The notes under the pieces are model-generated. The model did not search any database. It was not told the origin of the DNA and was given only the letters and a program-made list of their open reading frames with translations. A stretch of 29,229 nt of DNA from a virus: positions 1 through 29,229 of the IMG/VR virus record IMGVR_UViG_3300045282_000091. One strand, written 5' to 3'. Shown here one piece after another: positions 6,529 to 14,843 of this stretch. The first letter of the stretch is position 1. The number at the start of each line of letters is the position of its first letter. Position numbers and translations under genes: made by a program.

Positions 6529-8933
6529 TGGCGTCTACCACCGCACCCGCCGCGCCCGACGACGCCGACGACGCGACCGGCGCGCGCGACCGGGGCGATG
6601 TCGTGCAGGAGGCGCTCGACCGCTTCGATCTCTGCGTCACGGCCGAGCACGCCCAGCGGGCGCGCGAGCTCGCCGCGCTCCAGTTCCAGGTGCCCGAGCT
6701 GCAGTGGCCCGACGACGTGCGCGCCGCCCGCAAGGCGCAGACCGTCGGGGGCGTGACGCTGGCGGGGCGGCCGATGCTCGCCATCCCGAAGCTCGATCAG
6801 CCGATTCAACTCGTGCTGAACCAGGAGCGCGCCGCGCACCTGGGCATCGAGGTGCATCCGATCAGCGAGGCGGCGGATGATGCGACCGCGACGATCCTGC
6901 AGGGCCTCTACCGCGCCATCGAGGTCGACAGCCGTGCGGGGCTCGCGCGCTCGTGGGCGTTCGAGCGCCTGGTGAAAGCGGGGCGCGGCGCCTATCGCAT
7001 CCTCAAGGCCTACGACGAGACCTCCGATCACCCCTCGGACCAGAAGATCGTCATCGCGCGGATCTACGAGCAGGGCGCGGTCTACGTCGACCCGGCGTCG
7101 ACCGAACCCGATGGCAGTGATGCCGAGTATGCGTTCGTGGTCGAGGACGTGCCGCTGCGCCGTTACACGCGGCGCTATCCCACGTCCACGCTGACCCGTT
7201 ACACCGACGAGGACTTCGTCGCGCTGGGCAATGAGCGCCCGGGCTGGATTACCGGCGAGAAGGACGCGGTCGCGATCCGCGTCTGCGAATATTTCTACTA
7301 CAGCTACGAGACCACGACCGTCGCGTGGGAGGGCGGCAGCCGCACCAAGGAGCAGCGCACCGTGCACTGGTGCAAGCTCAATGCGGTCGAAGAGCTGGAG
7401 CGCGAAGTCTGGGACGGCCAGTACCTGCCGATCGTGCGCCTCGCGCGCCAGCTCGTGCCCTTCGACGGCGACCAGCGCAGTGTCGGCCTCATCGAGCCCA
7501 ACAAGGACGCGCAGCGCCTGTTCAACTATGCGGCGAGCGCCTCGGTCGAGATGGCCGCGCTCGAGACCAAGGCCAGCCACGCGCTCGACCCGCGCCAGAT
7601 CGAAGGCTACGAGGCCTGGTGGAACCAGAAAAACACGCGCAACTTCCCGTACCTGCCGTTTCGCCGGCAGATCGACGGGCAGGACCTCGGGCCGCCGGTG
7701 CCGATCCAAGCCGACATGAGCAAGATGCAGATCAACGCGCTGCTCCTCTCGCAGGCCGGGGACTTCATCAACGCGGGCACGTCGACCTTCGAGCCCTCGC
7801 TCGGCGACACGACGCCCAACGTGCGCACCAAGGGCGGCACGCTCGCGCTGCAATCGCAGAGCGAGCAGGCGACCAGCCATTGGATCCAGATCCTGGCCGA
7901 CACCGCCATGACGCACGAGGCCCGGATCGTGCTCGACCTCATCCCGCACGTCTACGACCGGCCCGGCCGCATCGCGCGCATCCTCGACACGGAAGACAAC
8001 CCCAAGCAGGTCATGCTCAACGCGCCGTTCGTGCGGCAGGGCACGCGCCCGGTGCCGGCGCCGCTCGGGGCGCTCGGGCCGCGGCCGGTGGGCGGCCCGC
8101 CGCCGGGGCTCCCGATGGGCGCTTCGCCAGGACCGCCGCCCGGCCTGCCCCCTGGGATGCCATCCCCGGGCGGGCGGCCGGGCGCGCTGGCGGGCGCCCC
8201 CCCGCCGATGGGTGGGCCGCCGCGACCAGGCGCGCCGTCCGCCCCAGCCGTCGAGCACTACGACCTCAAGAAAGGCCGCTACGGCGTCACCGTGTCGGTG
8301 GGGAAGGCCTATCAGTCGCTGAAGCAGGAGGGCCAGGACGCGCTCGCGGCGCTGTTCCAGGCGCAGCCGCAACTGTTCGGGATTCTCGGCGACATCTGGC
8401 TCCAGTTCGCTGACTTCCCCGGCCATAAAGTCGCCAGCGAGCGCGTCAAGAAAATGCTGCCGCCGCCGCTCCAGGACCAGGACGCGCAGGGGCAGGCGCA
8501 GACGCAGCAGCAGCTCGCGGCGGCGCAGGCCCAGATCCAGCAGTTGACGCAGGCGCTCCAGGCGCTCGAGCCCGAGAAGATGGCCGCGCAGGTGCAGATC
8601 GCGACGACCCAGGCCAAGGTCCAGGCCGACACGCAGCAGGCGCAGCTCAAGAGCGCCGCCGACGTCGAGATCGCGCGCATGAACAACGCGACCAAGGTGC
8701 TCGTCGCGCGCATCACGGCGGCCAAGGAAGCGTCGAACGCGGGCAAGGAAGATTTCGAAGAGCGCCTGGCGCTCGCCGCCGACCTGGCGCACGACGCCGA
8801 GCAGCAGGGGCTTGACCGCCGGCACGAGGTGGCGATGGCCGCGCACACCGCCGCGCTCCAGCCGCCGCCGGCCCCGCCGGGACCAGATTTGCCCGCGCCG
8901 CCGCCGGGATCGCAGACTGAGCCGCAGCCCTGA
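6528..8933 (+). CDS. Portal protein (P22 gp1-like)
   Basis: An 801-residue protein of the size and position of P22-type portals (P22 gp1 is 725 residues). The core (residues about 25-505) contains typical portal segments such as PMLAIPKLDQPIQLVLNQER, then the NIxxA-like helix region, KAGRGAYRILKAYDE and the long stem region QINALLLSQAGDFINAG. A Pro/Gly/Met-rich linker of about 70 residues (509-578) follows, then a Gln/Ala-rich helix (QQLAAAQAQIQQLTQALQAL ...) like the C-terminal barrel helix of P22 portal. It forms the dodecameric DNA gate at the head vertex, docks the terminase and later holds the gp4-like connector. ATG 6528 overlaps the preceding stop. Confidence 0.88.
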   Translation: MASTTAPAAPDDADDATGARDRGDVVQEALDRFDLCVTAEHAQRARELAALQFQVPELQWPDDVRAARKAQTVGGVTLAGRPMLAIPKLDQPIQLVLNQERAAHLGIEVHPISEAADDATATILQGLYRAIEVDSRAGLARSWAFERLVKAGRGAYRILKAYDETSDHPSDQKIVIARIYEQGAVYVDPASTEPDGSDAEYAFVVEDVPLRRYTRRYPTSTLTRYTDEDFVALGNERPGWITGEKDAVAIRVCEYFYYSYETTTVAWEGGSRTKEQRTVHWCKLNAVEELEREVWDGQYLPIVRLARQLVPFDGDQRSVGLIEPNKDAQRLFNYAASASVEMAALETKASHALDPRQIEGYEAWWNQKNTRNFPYLPFRRQIDGQDLGPPVPIQADMSKMQINALLLSQAGDFINAGTSTFEPSLGDTTPNVRTKGGTLALQSQSEQATSHWIQILADTAMTHEARIVLDLIPHVYDRPGRIARILDTEDNPKQVMLNAPFVRQGTRPVPAPLGALGPRPVGGPPPGLPMGASPGPPPGLPPGMPSPGGRPGALAGAPPPMGGPPRPGAPSAPAVEHYDLKKGRYGVTVSVGKAYQSLKQEGQDALAALFQAQPQLFGILGDIWLQFADFPGHKVASERVKKMLPPPLQDQDAQGQAQTQQQLAAAQAQIQQLTQALQALEPEKMAAQVQIATTQAKVQADTQQAQLKSAADVEIARMNNATKVLVARITAAKEASNAGKEDFEERLALAADLAHDAEQQGLDRRHEVAMAAHTAALQPPPAPPGPDLPAPPPGSQTEPQP

Positions 8934-8934
8934 C

Positions 8935-9474
8935 ATGCCTGAGACACTCACGCTCGACGTGCTCGATCAGCGCCAGCAGCATTTGACGAGGGCGCACGAC
9001 GCGTTACGTCGTCGCCTGAACGAGGTGATGACGTCGCGCCCGCTGAAGACGGACTTTGTGTCACTCGCGGATCTGCAGCGCATGCGCGATCAGATTGATG
9101 CGCAGGATGCCTCTCTGAAGAAACGCATGGCGTCGGTCGAAGGCCAGATCGACGCGCGCGTGCAGGGGCCGGACCCCACGCTATTCGTGACCAAACGTGA
9201 GGCGGCGACCTTCCTGACCATGGAGACGTTCAAGCAATCGTTCAAGATGATCATGGACACCCTCGAGGAGCGCTTCGACAAACGGATGCACGTGCACTTA
9301 CAGCCGTGGGCGGCCGTGAGAAAGCGTCTCGAAGCGCGCGTGAAGGCGCTCGAAAAAGCGGCGTTGACGATGTCCGGCCCCTGCGGCGACGCTGCGCGGC
9401 AGCAGAAGGAACAGCTGCTCCGCGTGAGCCGTGTGACGTGGACCCGCGCGATGGGGACGGAGGCCTTCCAGTAA
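8935..9474 (+). CDS. Coiled-coil hypothetical protein after portal
   Basis: A 179-residue protein, ATG 8935 one base after the portal stop. It has predicted coiled-coil segments at the N-terminus (LDVLDQRQQHLTRAHDALRR) and around residues 50-75 (QDASLKKRMASVEGQIDARV), and an Arg/Lys-rich C-terminal helix. Codons at the third position are somewhat less GC-biased than in the portal gene. No family recognised. Its place between portal and scaffold suggests a head-assembly accessory, but that rests on position alone. Confidence 0.65.
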   Translation: MPETLTLDVLDQRQQHLTRAHDALRRRLNEVMTSRPLKTDFVSLADLQRMRDQIDAQDASLKKRMASVEGQIDARVQGPDPTLFVTKREAATFLTMETFKQSFKMIMDTLEERFDKRMHVHLQPWAAVRKRLEARVKALEKAALTMSGPCGDAARQQKEQLLRVSRVTWTRAMGTEAFQ

Positions 9475-9689
9475 TGCCCGCCAAGTCACGTGCTCAAGCA
9501 AACCTGATGGCGGCCGCCGAGCACGGCGCGACGTTTCCGCTCGCGCAGAGCATCCGGTCGCAGATGACGCAGACCCAGCTCCACGACTTCGCCGCGACGC
9601 CGCGCAAGGGCCTCCCCGCGCACGTCAAGAGCGCCGGCCATCCCGCGCGCAACCTCGGCGCGCATCTGCATCCGAAGCGCGGCCGGTGA
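9474..9689 (+). CDS. DUF3008-like small protein
   Basis: A 71-residue basic protein whose start MPAKSRAQANLMAAAEHG and ending LHDFAATPRKGLPAHVK match the short phage/bacterial family DUF3008 (MPAKS-xxQ-xxM ... FAxTxxKGLPxxV). Function unknown; members are common among head genes of podoviruses and siphoviruses. ATG 9474 overlaps the preceding TAA, and its own stop overlaps the scaffold start (GTGATGG). Confidence 0.75.
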   Translation: MPAKSRAQANLMAAAEHGATFPLAQSIRSQMTQTQLHDFAATPRKGLPAHVKSAGHPARNLGAHLHPKRGR

Positions 9690-10729
9690 TGGACACCCAG
9701 ACGACCGAGCCGACCGTCGACCCCGCACAGACCGCCGCGGCCGCGTTCGAGGCCGCCATCACGAGCGAATCGACCGCGCCCGAGCCGGAGCCGGAGGACC
9801 CGGTGGCCGCCGCCGCGGCGGCCGCGCGGGGCGCCAACGGCCAGTACACCAAGACGGCGGCGCCCGACGTCGAGACGACGCCCGCCAAGAAAGCGCGCCA
9901 CGATCCGCAGGCGCGCATCGAACAGGCCATCGCGAAACAACGCGAGGCGGAACGGCGCGCCGAGCAGGCCGAACAGCGCGCGCAGACGCTCGAGCAGATA
10001 CGGCCGCGCCTGGCGGCGCCGCCGCCGCCGCGCGCGGACGCCGCGTCCGCCGCCGCGCCGGCCGCCGAGAAGTTCCCGCGCTTCGACCAGTGGAGCGCGA
10101 CGCGCCCCGAGGCGACGCACGACGACTATCTCGACGCGCGCGACGAGTGGCGCGACGCGCGCGCCGAGACGGTGCAGCGCGACCGCGCCGAGACCGCGCA
10201 GCGCACGCAGGCCTTCGAAACGCGCGCCCAGACGTTTGGGCAGCGCTACGCCGACGCCGTGCAGGCCGACGCGACGCTGGCGCAGCGCATCAACCCGCAG
10301 CTGCTCACGGCGAAACCGCTGTCGACGCTGACCCGCGCGGACAAAGCGATCATCAGCGCGATTCCCGACCCGACGCAGCGCGATCAGTTCGCGTTCCTGT
10401 GTTTTCTCGCCGACCAGTGGATTGATTCCGATCACGCGGTGGCGCTGCTCGAATATGTCAGCGACCCGCGCGAATTTCAGCGCCTCGCCACGCTGCCCCC
10501 GGACCAAGTCATCCGGACCTTGGCGAAAGTCGAAGCCGGTTTCGCGGCTGCCCCCTCCGATCGCGGCCCAGTAGCGAAACCATCCGCCAGTCAGGCGCAT
10601 CCCCCGATCAAGCCGCTCGGGAGCGCGCCCCGTGCGCCCGACGCCGACGACGGATCCGACGACGAACCGGTCGAGAAGTTTTTCGCCCGGGAAAACGCGA
10701 AGGACCGCAAAGCCGGCCGTCTGGGCTGA
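9686..10729 (+). CDS. Scaffolding protein (P22 gp8-like)
   Basis: A 347-residue protein from GTG 9686 (ATG 9689 gives one residue less). It is mostly helical and low complexity, with acidic/Ala-rich N-terminal and Pro-rich segments, a coiled coil (IEQAIAKQREAERRAEQAEQ) and a helical core (DSDHAVALLEYVSDPREFQR) typical of phage scaffolds. The last 40 residues mix acidic and basic stretches (DDGSDDEPVEKFFARENAKD), as in the coat-binding end of P22 gp8. Scaffolds direct coat protein into a closed procapsid and then leave. Position directly before coat and size agree well; direct sequence identity to gp8 is not claimed. Confidence 0.75.
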   Translation: MMDTQTTEPTVDPAQTAAAAFEAAITSESTAPEPEPEDPVAAAAAAARGANGQYTKTAAPDVETTPAKKARHDPQARIEQAIAKQREAERRAEQAEQRAQTLEQIRPRLAAPPPPRADAASAAAPAAEKFPRFDQWSATRPEATHDDYLDARDEWRDARAETVQRDRAETAQRTQAFETRAQTFGQRYADAVQADATLAQRINPQLLTAKPLSTLTRADKAIISAIPDPTQRDQFAFLCFLADQWIDSDHAVALLEYVSDPREFQRLATLPPDQVIRTLAKVEAGFAAAPSDRGPVAKPSASQAHPPIKPLGSAPRAPDADDGSDDEPVEKFFARENAKDRKAGRLG

Positions 10730-10741
10730 GCAGGCCCGCTA

Positions 10742-11974
10742 ATGAATACCCTCGCGACACCCACATGGGTCACGAAGGAAACGGCCCGGGAGTTTTTCAA
10801 CGACCTGACGTTTCTCGCCAACGTGAACCGCACGTATGACGACCAGTACATCCAGAACGGCGCGAAAGTCGGCAACACCGTCAACGCGCGCCTGCCGCAG
10901 CGCTTTCAGGCCACCGACGGCCAGGCGCTGCAGCTGCAGAACATCTTCGATCAGACGGTCCCGATCTCGCTCACCAACCAGAAGAACGTCGCGTTCGGCT
11001 GGAGTAGCGCGCAGGGCACGACCGAGATCGACGAGGTCCGCACGCGCTACACCAAGCCGGGCGGGGAAGCACTCGCCAACGTCGCCGAGGTGCTCGCCTT
11101 CAACGCGGTCTACCGCGACGTGTTCAACGCGGTCGGGACGCCGGGCACGACGCCCGCGGCGACGCTCACCTACCTGCAGGCCGGCACGAAGCTGACCGAC
11201 CAGGCGACGCCGCTGCGCGGCCGGGTGGCGGTGCTCGATCCGCTCGCCATGCAGACGATCGCGAATGCCTCGTCGACGCTCTTCAACCCCTCGGCCGTGA
11301 TCGGCGAGAACTACAAGAACGGGATGTTCGGGCGCCGGCAGCTCGGCATCGACGAGTGGTATCAGGACCCGGTGCGCCCGACGCACACCACCGGCTCCTT
11401 TACCGCGTCGACGCCGATCGTCAGCGGCGCGGGGCAGACCGGCTCGGCGATCAGCACGACCGGCTGGGCGTCCAGCGCGACGACGCTGAAGAAGGGCGAC
11501 ATCCTCACGATCGCCGGCGTCAACACGGTCAACCCGCTGTCGTACTCCTCCGTCGGCCGGCTCCAGCAGTTCGTCGTGACCGCGGATACCAGCGACGTGA
11601 CGGGCGCGATCGCGGCGCTCCCGATCGCGCCCTCGATCATCACGTCGGGGCAACTGCAAACGGTGGACGTCTCGCCGGCGGCCAACGCCGCGATCACGGT
11701 GTGGTCGGCCAACCCGGTCGCCGGCACGCTCGCCGCGACGAGCTCGCCGCAGTCATTCGTCTACCATCCCGACGCCTTCGCGTTCGTGATGGCCGATCTC
11801 ATTAAACCGGGTGCGGGCGCCGACGCCACGACCGTGCGGTCGAAGGCGCTGGGGTTCTCGATCCGGATGGTCGAGCAGTACCAAATCGGCACCGACCAGA
11901 ACCCGTCGCGCCTCGATATTCTCATCGGCGCGGCCACTGTCCAGGCGCGGCTCGCGTGCCGCGTCGTCGGGTAA
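10742..11974 (+). CDS. Major coat protein (P22 gp5-like)
   Basis: A 410-residue protein (P22 gp5 is 430). It starts MNTLATPTWVTKETAREFFN and has a HK97-fold N-terminal part with DDQYIQNGAKVGNTVNARLP and QKNVAFGWSSAQGTTEIDEV, both characteristic of the P22 coat family. Residues 248-322 (KGDILTIAGVNTVNPL ... LQQFVVT ... PSIITSG) are the I-domain insertion, which in P22 stabilises the monomer and controls capsid size. The C-terminus (SIRMVEQYQIGTDQNPSRLD) ends the coat core. Builds the icosahedral head on the scaffold. A segment of this gene has a separate paralogue at 5579-5980. Confidence 0.9.
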   Translation: MNTLATPTWVTKETAREFFNDLTFLANVNRTYDDQYIQNGAKVGNTVNARLPQRFQATDGQALQLQNIFDQTVPISLTNQKNVAFGWSSAQGTTEIDEVRTRYTKPGGEALANVAEVLAFNAVYRDVFNAVGTPGTTPAATLTYLQAGTKLTDQATPLRGRVAVLDPLAMQTIANASSTLFNPSAVIGENYKNGMFGRRQLGIDEWYQDPVRPTHTTGSFTASTPIVSGAGQTGSAISTTGWASSATTLKKGDILTIAGVNTVNPLSYSSVGRLQQFVVTADTSDVTGAIAALPIAPSIITSGQLQTVDVSPAANAAITVWSANPVAGTLAATSSPQSFVYHPDAFAFVMADLIKPGAGADATTVRSKALGFSIRMVEQYQIGTDQNPSRLDILIGAATVQARLACRVVG

Positions 11975-11988
11975 AGGGAGGCACGATC

Positions 11989-12618
11989 ATGGCACTCACA
12001 TCCACCACCCTCGCCTCGCCGGTCTCGGTCAACGACGTCAGCATCGTGGTCAGCTCGGCGGCCGGCTTCGCCGTGGGCATGCCGTTCCGCATCGACAGCG
12101 AATGGGGCCAAGTCGCCAAGGGCTACGTGGCCGGCAGCACGACGATCCCCTGTTCGCGGGGCTTCGACGGCTCGGCCACCGCGGCGCACAAGAGCGGCGC
12201 CAACGTCACGGTCGGGCTCGCGTCCGACTTCCAGACCCCGCTCCCGCAGACCATGGTCACGGCGCCGCTGCAGGCGGCGTGGCCGATCTACTCCTACTCG
12301 GCCTCGGGCGCGATTCCGCCGATCGCGGGCGTGCACGTGCTCAATGGCACGGGCGCGCTGACGATGACGCTGACGAGCCCGACCAAAGATCAGGACGGCC
12401 AGATCTTGATCCTCATCGCCAATGGCAAAGCCGCGCACACCGTCACCTACACCACGGCGATCGGGTGGGGCGGCGGCGCGGGCGCGTCCGACGTGGCGAC
12501 GTTTACCGCGTCGTATCAGGTCGGCAGCATCAGCATGGCGATGAACGGCGTCTGGGTGCTCATCGGGAACGGGCTGTTCTCGGCCGGCACACAGGTCGGC
12601 GGCGTCGCGATCGCGTAA
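11989..12618 (+). CDS. Putative head decoration or virion beta protein
   Basis: A 209-residue protein, ATG 11989 preceded by GGGAGG. The first 75 residues (MALTSTTLASPVSVNDVSIV, then GFAVGMPFRIDSEWGQVAKG, RGFDGSATAAHKSGANV) match a phage-head pattern in which a short beta domain carries Gly-Asp/Glu-V and RG-x-GT-AxxH. The rest is Gly/Ser/Thr-rich and beta-type. It directly follows the coat gene, the usual place of decoration proteins. No catalytic motif seen. Confidence 0.65.
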   Translation: MALTSTTLASPVSVNDVSIVVSSAAGFAVGMPFRIDSEWGQVAKGYVAGSTTIPCSRGFDGSATAAHKSGANVTVGLASDFQTPLPQTMVTAPLQAAWPIYSYSASGAIPPIAGVHVLNGTGALTMTLTSPTKDQDGQILILIANGKAAHTVTYTTAIGWGGGAGASDVATFTASYQVGSISMAMNGVWVLIGNGLFSAGTQVGGVAIA

Positions 12619-12683
12619 CCCGGATCCCCGGCGGCGCGCGTCGCGCGCGGCGGACGCCGTCGGGGTCACTTGAGAGGCGTGGC

Positions 12684-13265
12684 ATGAACGTCGAACATCT
12701 GTCGCCGCATCCGCTCGACGATGACGCCCCGGGCGGGCTCGTCATCAATCCGCATTCCGCCCTCGGCAAGGAGCTGCGCAAGTGGGAGCAGTTCCGCACC
12801 GAGCTCGTGCCGCGCGGCACGCAGCCCGGCAATCCGTACGTCTACCGCCCGTATCCCAAGATGCTCTACCTCGCGCAGATTGATCCGGTCACGCTCCAGG
12901 CCGCGTGTCTGCTGCCGCTGCCCGAGCCCTACGCCTTCGACACCGCCGACGCGTATCAGCGCGCGTGTCTGCGCGTCGACTCGTTCAACCGGTCCTGCAC
13001 GCGCATCGTGGGCGATGAGAGTGAAGAGCGGATCGCGGGCGGCCAAGGCTGCGCGGAGACGCCGGCCGAGGCGCTCGCCAAGTACGAGCAGCGGCAGCAG
13101 GCGATCGGCAACGCGGCGGCCGAAGCGGCGTATGCCGCGCGCAGCATGAGCGCGACGGCCCAAGCGGAGTTCAAGGCGGCGGGCGAGAGTACCCATCAAC
13201 ATGTCACCGACCTTAAAGGCGGCAAAAAAGGCGCGAAAGCGGTCACCGCGGTCGAGGAGGCCTAG
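12684..13265 (+). CDS. Hypothetical head-region protein
   Basis: A 193-residue protein; ATG 12684 follows GAGAGGCGTGGC. It has a conserved-looking start (LVINPHSALGKELRKWEQFR) and a stretch PYVYRPYPKMLYLAQIDPVT, then a helical Ala-rich region and a Lys-rich C-terminus. I recognise no fold. A 65-bp gap before it contains a GC hairpin without a T-tract. It could be a head-tail completion or virion protein, judged only from position. Confidence 0.65.
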   Translation: MNVEHLSPHPLDDDAPGGLVINPHSALGKELRKWEQFRTELVPRGTQPGNPYVYRPYPKMLYLAQIDPVTLQAACLLPLPEPYAFDTADAYQRACLRVDSFNRSCTRIVGDESEERIAGGQGCAETPAEALAKYEQRQQAIGNAAAEAAYAARSMSATAQAEFKAAGESTHQHVTDLKGGKKGAKAVTAVEEA

Positions 13266-13266
13266 C

Positions 13267-13785
13267 ATGACGACGCACAAGGCGCACCCGAAGGCGCCCG
13301 ACCACCCGCACGTCGAGCGGCTGGCGACGCGCGCCGGGGTCGAGCCGGTCTATCCCCGCTGGGCGCATCAGGTGGGCGGCGCGTCGCAGGTCGTCTACTC
13401 CGAGGAGGAAGCGCTCGCGCTCGGCGACGACTGGAACTGGGTGCCGCCGCCGCCGCCGCCGATGCTGACGGCGCTCGAGCCCGCCACCGTCGCGATCGGC
13501 GATGCCTCGTTCACGCTGCACGTCCGCGGCACCGGGTTCCTCGACGGCGCGGTGATCGTGTTCGCCGATCACGACGAGCCGACGACGTGGGTCTCGCCGA
13601 CCGAGGTGACGACCGGCGTCGACATGGCCGTCTGGCTTGGGCCGGACACGGTGCCGGTGACGGCGCGCAATGCCGACGACGGCGCCGTGAGCAACGCGCT
13701 CGACTTCGTGTTCACCGACCCGCCAGCCGCGCGCAGCCGCCCGGGCCACGGGCACAGTAAGCCCGCCGCGCATGAGGGGGATTAG
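13267..13785 (+). CDS. IPT/TIG Ig-like domain protein
   Basis: A 172-residue protein; ATG 13267 has a strong GAGGAGG site at the end of the previous gene. After a poly-Pro stretch (WVPPPPPPM), residues 58-145 (MLTALEPATVAIGDASFTLH, VRGTGFLDGAVIVFADH, VTARNADDGAVSNALDFVF) are a classic IPT/TIG immunoglobulin-like domain. In phages such domains often decorate heads or tails and bind polysaccharide on cells. The C-terminus is Arg/His-rich. It lies next to the coat and decoration-like genes, so a capsid-surface role is the best guess. Confidence 0.8.
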   Translation: MTTHKAHPKAPDHPHVERLATRAGVEPVYPRWAHQVGGASQVVYSEEEALALGDDWNWVPPPPPPMLTALEPATVAIGDASFTLHVRGTGFLDGAVIVFADHDEPTTWVSPTEVTTGVDMAVWLGPDTVPVTARNADDGAVSNALDFVFTDPPAARSRPGHGHSKPAAHEGD

Positions 13786-13787
13786 GC

Positions 13788-14042
13788 GTGTCCAACGACT
13801 ACTACAACAAAGCGGCGGCGATCACGCCGTCCGATACGGTCAATATCGCCGGCGGCCCGCCGGGGCTGCTGGTGGATGCGATCTATTCCGGCGCCGGCGG
13901 CACCGTCGCGGCGGTCTTCCAGGACGATACCGTCGTGAACTTCACGACCGTCGCCGGCGAGATCCTGCCGATTCGGATCAAGCGCGTCAACGCGGCGGGG
14001 ACGGCGGCGACGCTGTTGGTCGCGCTCTGGACCACGCCATGA
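13788..14042 (+). CDS. Small virion-type beta protein
   Basis: An 84-residue protein from GTG 13788, two bases after the previous stop. The sequence DYYNKAAAITPSDTVNI ... GLLVDAIYSGAGGTVAAVF ... PIRIKRVNAAGTAAT resembles the short phage head/spike-base family that has the pattern lLvdaIyvG-gG-vavv. It lacks catalytic features. Its stop overlaps the start of the next, 22-codon gene. Confidence 0.65.
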   Translation: MSNDYYNKAAAITPSDTVNIAGGPPGLLVDAIYSGAGGTVAAVFQDDTVVNFTTVAGEILPIRIKRVNAAGTAATLLVALWTTP

Positions 14043-14107
14043 ACCTGGGCAAAGGCGGCAAGGTCGCCGGCGGCGGCAAAACCGTCGGCAAGGGCAAAGG
14101 CAAGTGA
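14039..14107 (+). CDS. 22-codon Gly/Lys-rich mini-gene
   Basis: ATG 14039 to TGA 14107 encodes a 22-residue peptide made almost only of Gly, Lys, Val, Ala and Thr, starting MNLGKGGKVAGGG and ending KGKGK, with no acidic residue. It is joined at both ends by 4-nt overlaps: ATGA with the upstream stop and GTGA with the gp4-like start. Such a peptide could bind DNA or the inner head surface, or serve only to couple translation. Too short to prove by sequence alone, but both overlaps and the lack of any other explanation for these 60 bases support it. Confidence 0.5.
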   Translation: MNLGKGGKVAGGGKTVGKGKGK

Positions 14108-14841
14108 CGTATCGCGATCTGATTCAGGCGGCCCTGCAGGATCTGCAGATCGTCGCCGCGGGCGACACGCTGAGCGCGGATGATGCGCAGCTCGGCCTCG
14201 ATCGCCTGAACGACTGGATCGACGCGCTCGCCTTGGAAGGGCTGACGATCGGGTCGGTGCGCGGCACGACGTGGCCCCTGGTCCCCGGATTGAACTCCTA
14301 CACGATCGGCGCGGGCCTGAGCGGCCCCGGGACGATCCCGATCCCGAAGCCGGTCAGTCCGCAGACGATCGCGCAAATCGGCTATTACGATACGACCCTC
14401 ACGCCGACGCAGTACATCCTGTTTGGCGGCGTGCTGACCGATCAGGCCGCGCTGGCGGAACGGCTCCCGACCCTCACGGCGCCGGTCCCGACGCGCTTCG
14501 TGTACACCCCGACGCTGGGCTCGACCGGCGTGCTCTTTCCTGTGCCCATTCCGACGGCAACCACGTTGGTTGGCGTGATCTTCACGCCAAGCACGCTGGC
14601 CGCGGTGCAGCTGCCGGATCCCGTGGCGCTGCCGCCGGGCTATCGACGGTTCGTGCGCTCGAATCTCACCATGGAGCTCGCCGCGGCGTTCGAGAAACCG
14701 GTGCCGCCGGCGGTCGCGCGCATCGCGGCCGAGTCCATGGCGCGCGTCAAAACGGCGAATACGCGGATGAGCGATCTCGGCTTCGCGCTCGGCCTGCCTG
14801 GCGTGACGCCCACCGGCTATGACATTCGGACGGATAGCTAA
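14104..14841 (+). CDS. Head-tail connector (P22 gp4-like tail accessory factor)
   Basis: A 245-residue protein, GTG 14104. The N-terminus MTYRDLIQAALQDLQIVAAG, then DTLSADDAQLGLDRLNDWID, is the helical signature of P22 gp4-like connector proteins, followed by a beta-rich middle (WPLVPGLNSYTIGAG) and a helical C-terminus with LPPGYRRFVRSNLTMELAA. In P22 gp4 binds under the portal ring once packaging ends and forms the first tail layer that gp10 sits on; P22 gp4 is shorter (166 residues) but many relatives have this length. The next gene is the gp10 relative, which fits the P22 order. Confidence 0.85.
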   Translation: MTYRDLIQAALQDLQIVAAGDTLSADDAQLGLDRLNDWIDALALEGLTIGSVRGTTWPLVPGLNSYTIGAGLSGPGTIPIPKPVSPQTIAQIGYYDTTLTPTQYILFGGVLTDQAALAERLPTLTAPVPTRFVYTPTLGSTGVLFPVPIPTATTLVGVIFTPSTLAAVQLPDPVALPPGYRRFVRSNLTMELAAAFEKPVPPAVARIAAESMARVKTANTRMSDLGFALGLPGVTPTGYDIRTDS

Positions 14842-14843
14842 GC

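Noticed and set aside
6498-8951. 817-codon minus-strand frame opposite portal
   Set aside because: Shadow of the portal gene: Arg/His/Leu-rich composition typical of a reverse complement of Ala/Asp/Glu codons, no start context.
12634-12648. GC hairpin between two head genes as terminator
   Set aside because: GCGCGC arms with a 3-nt loop, but no T-tract and the late genes plainly continue downstream.
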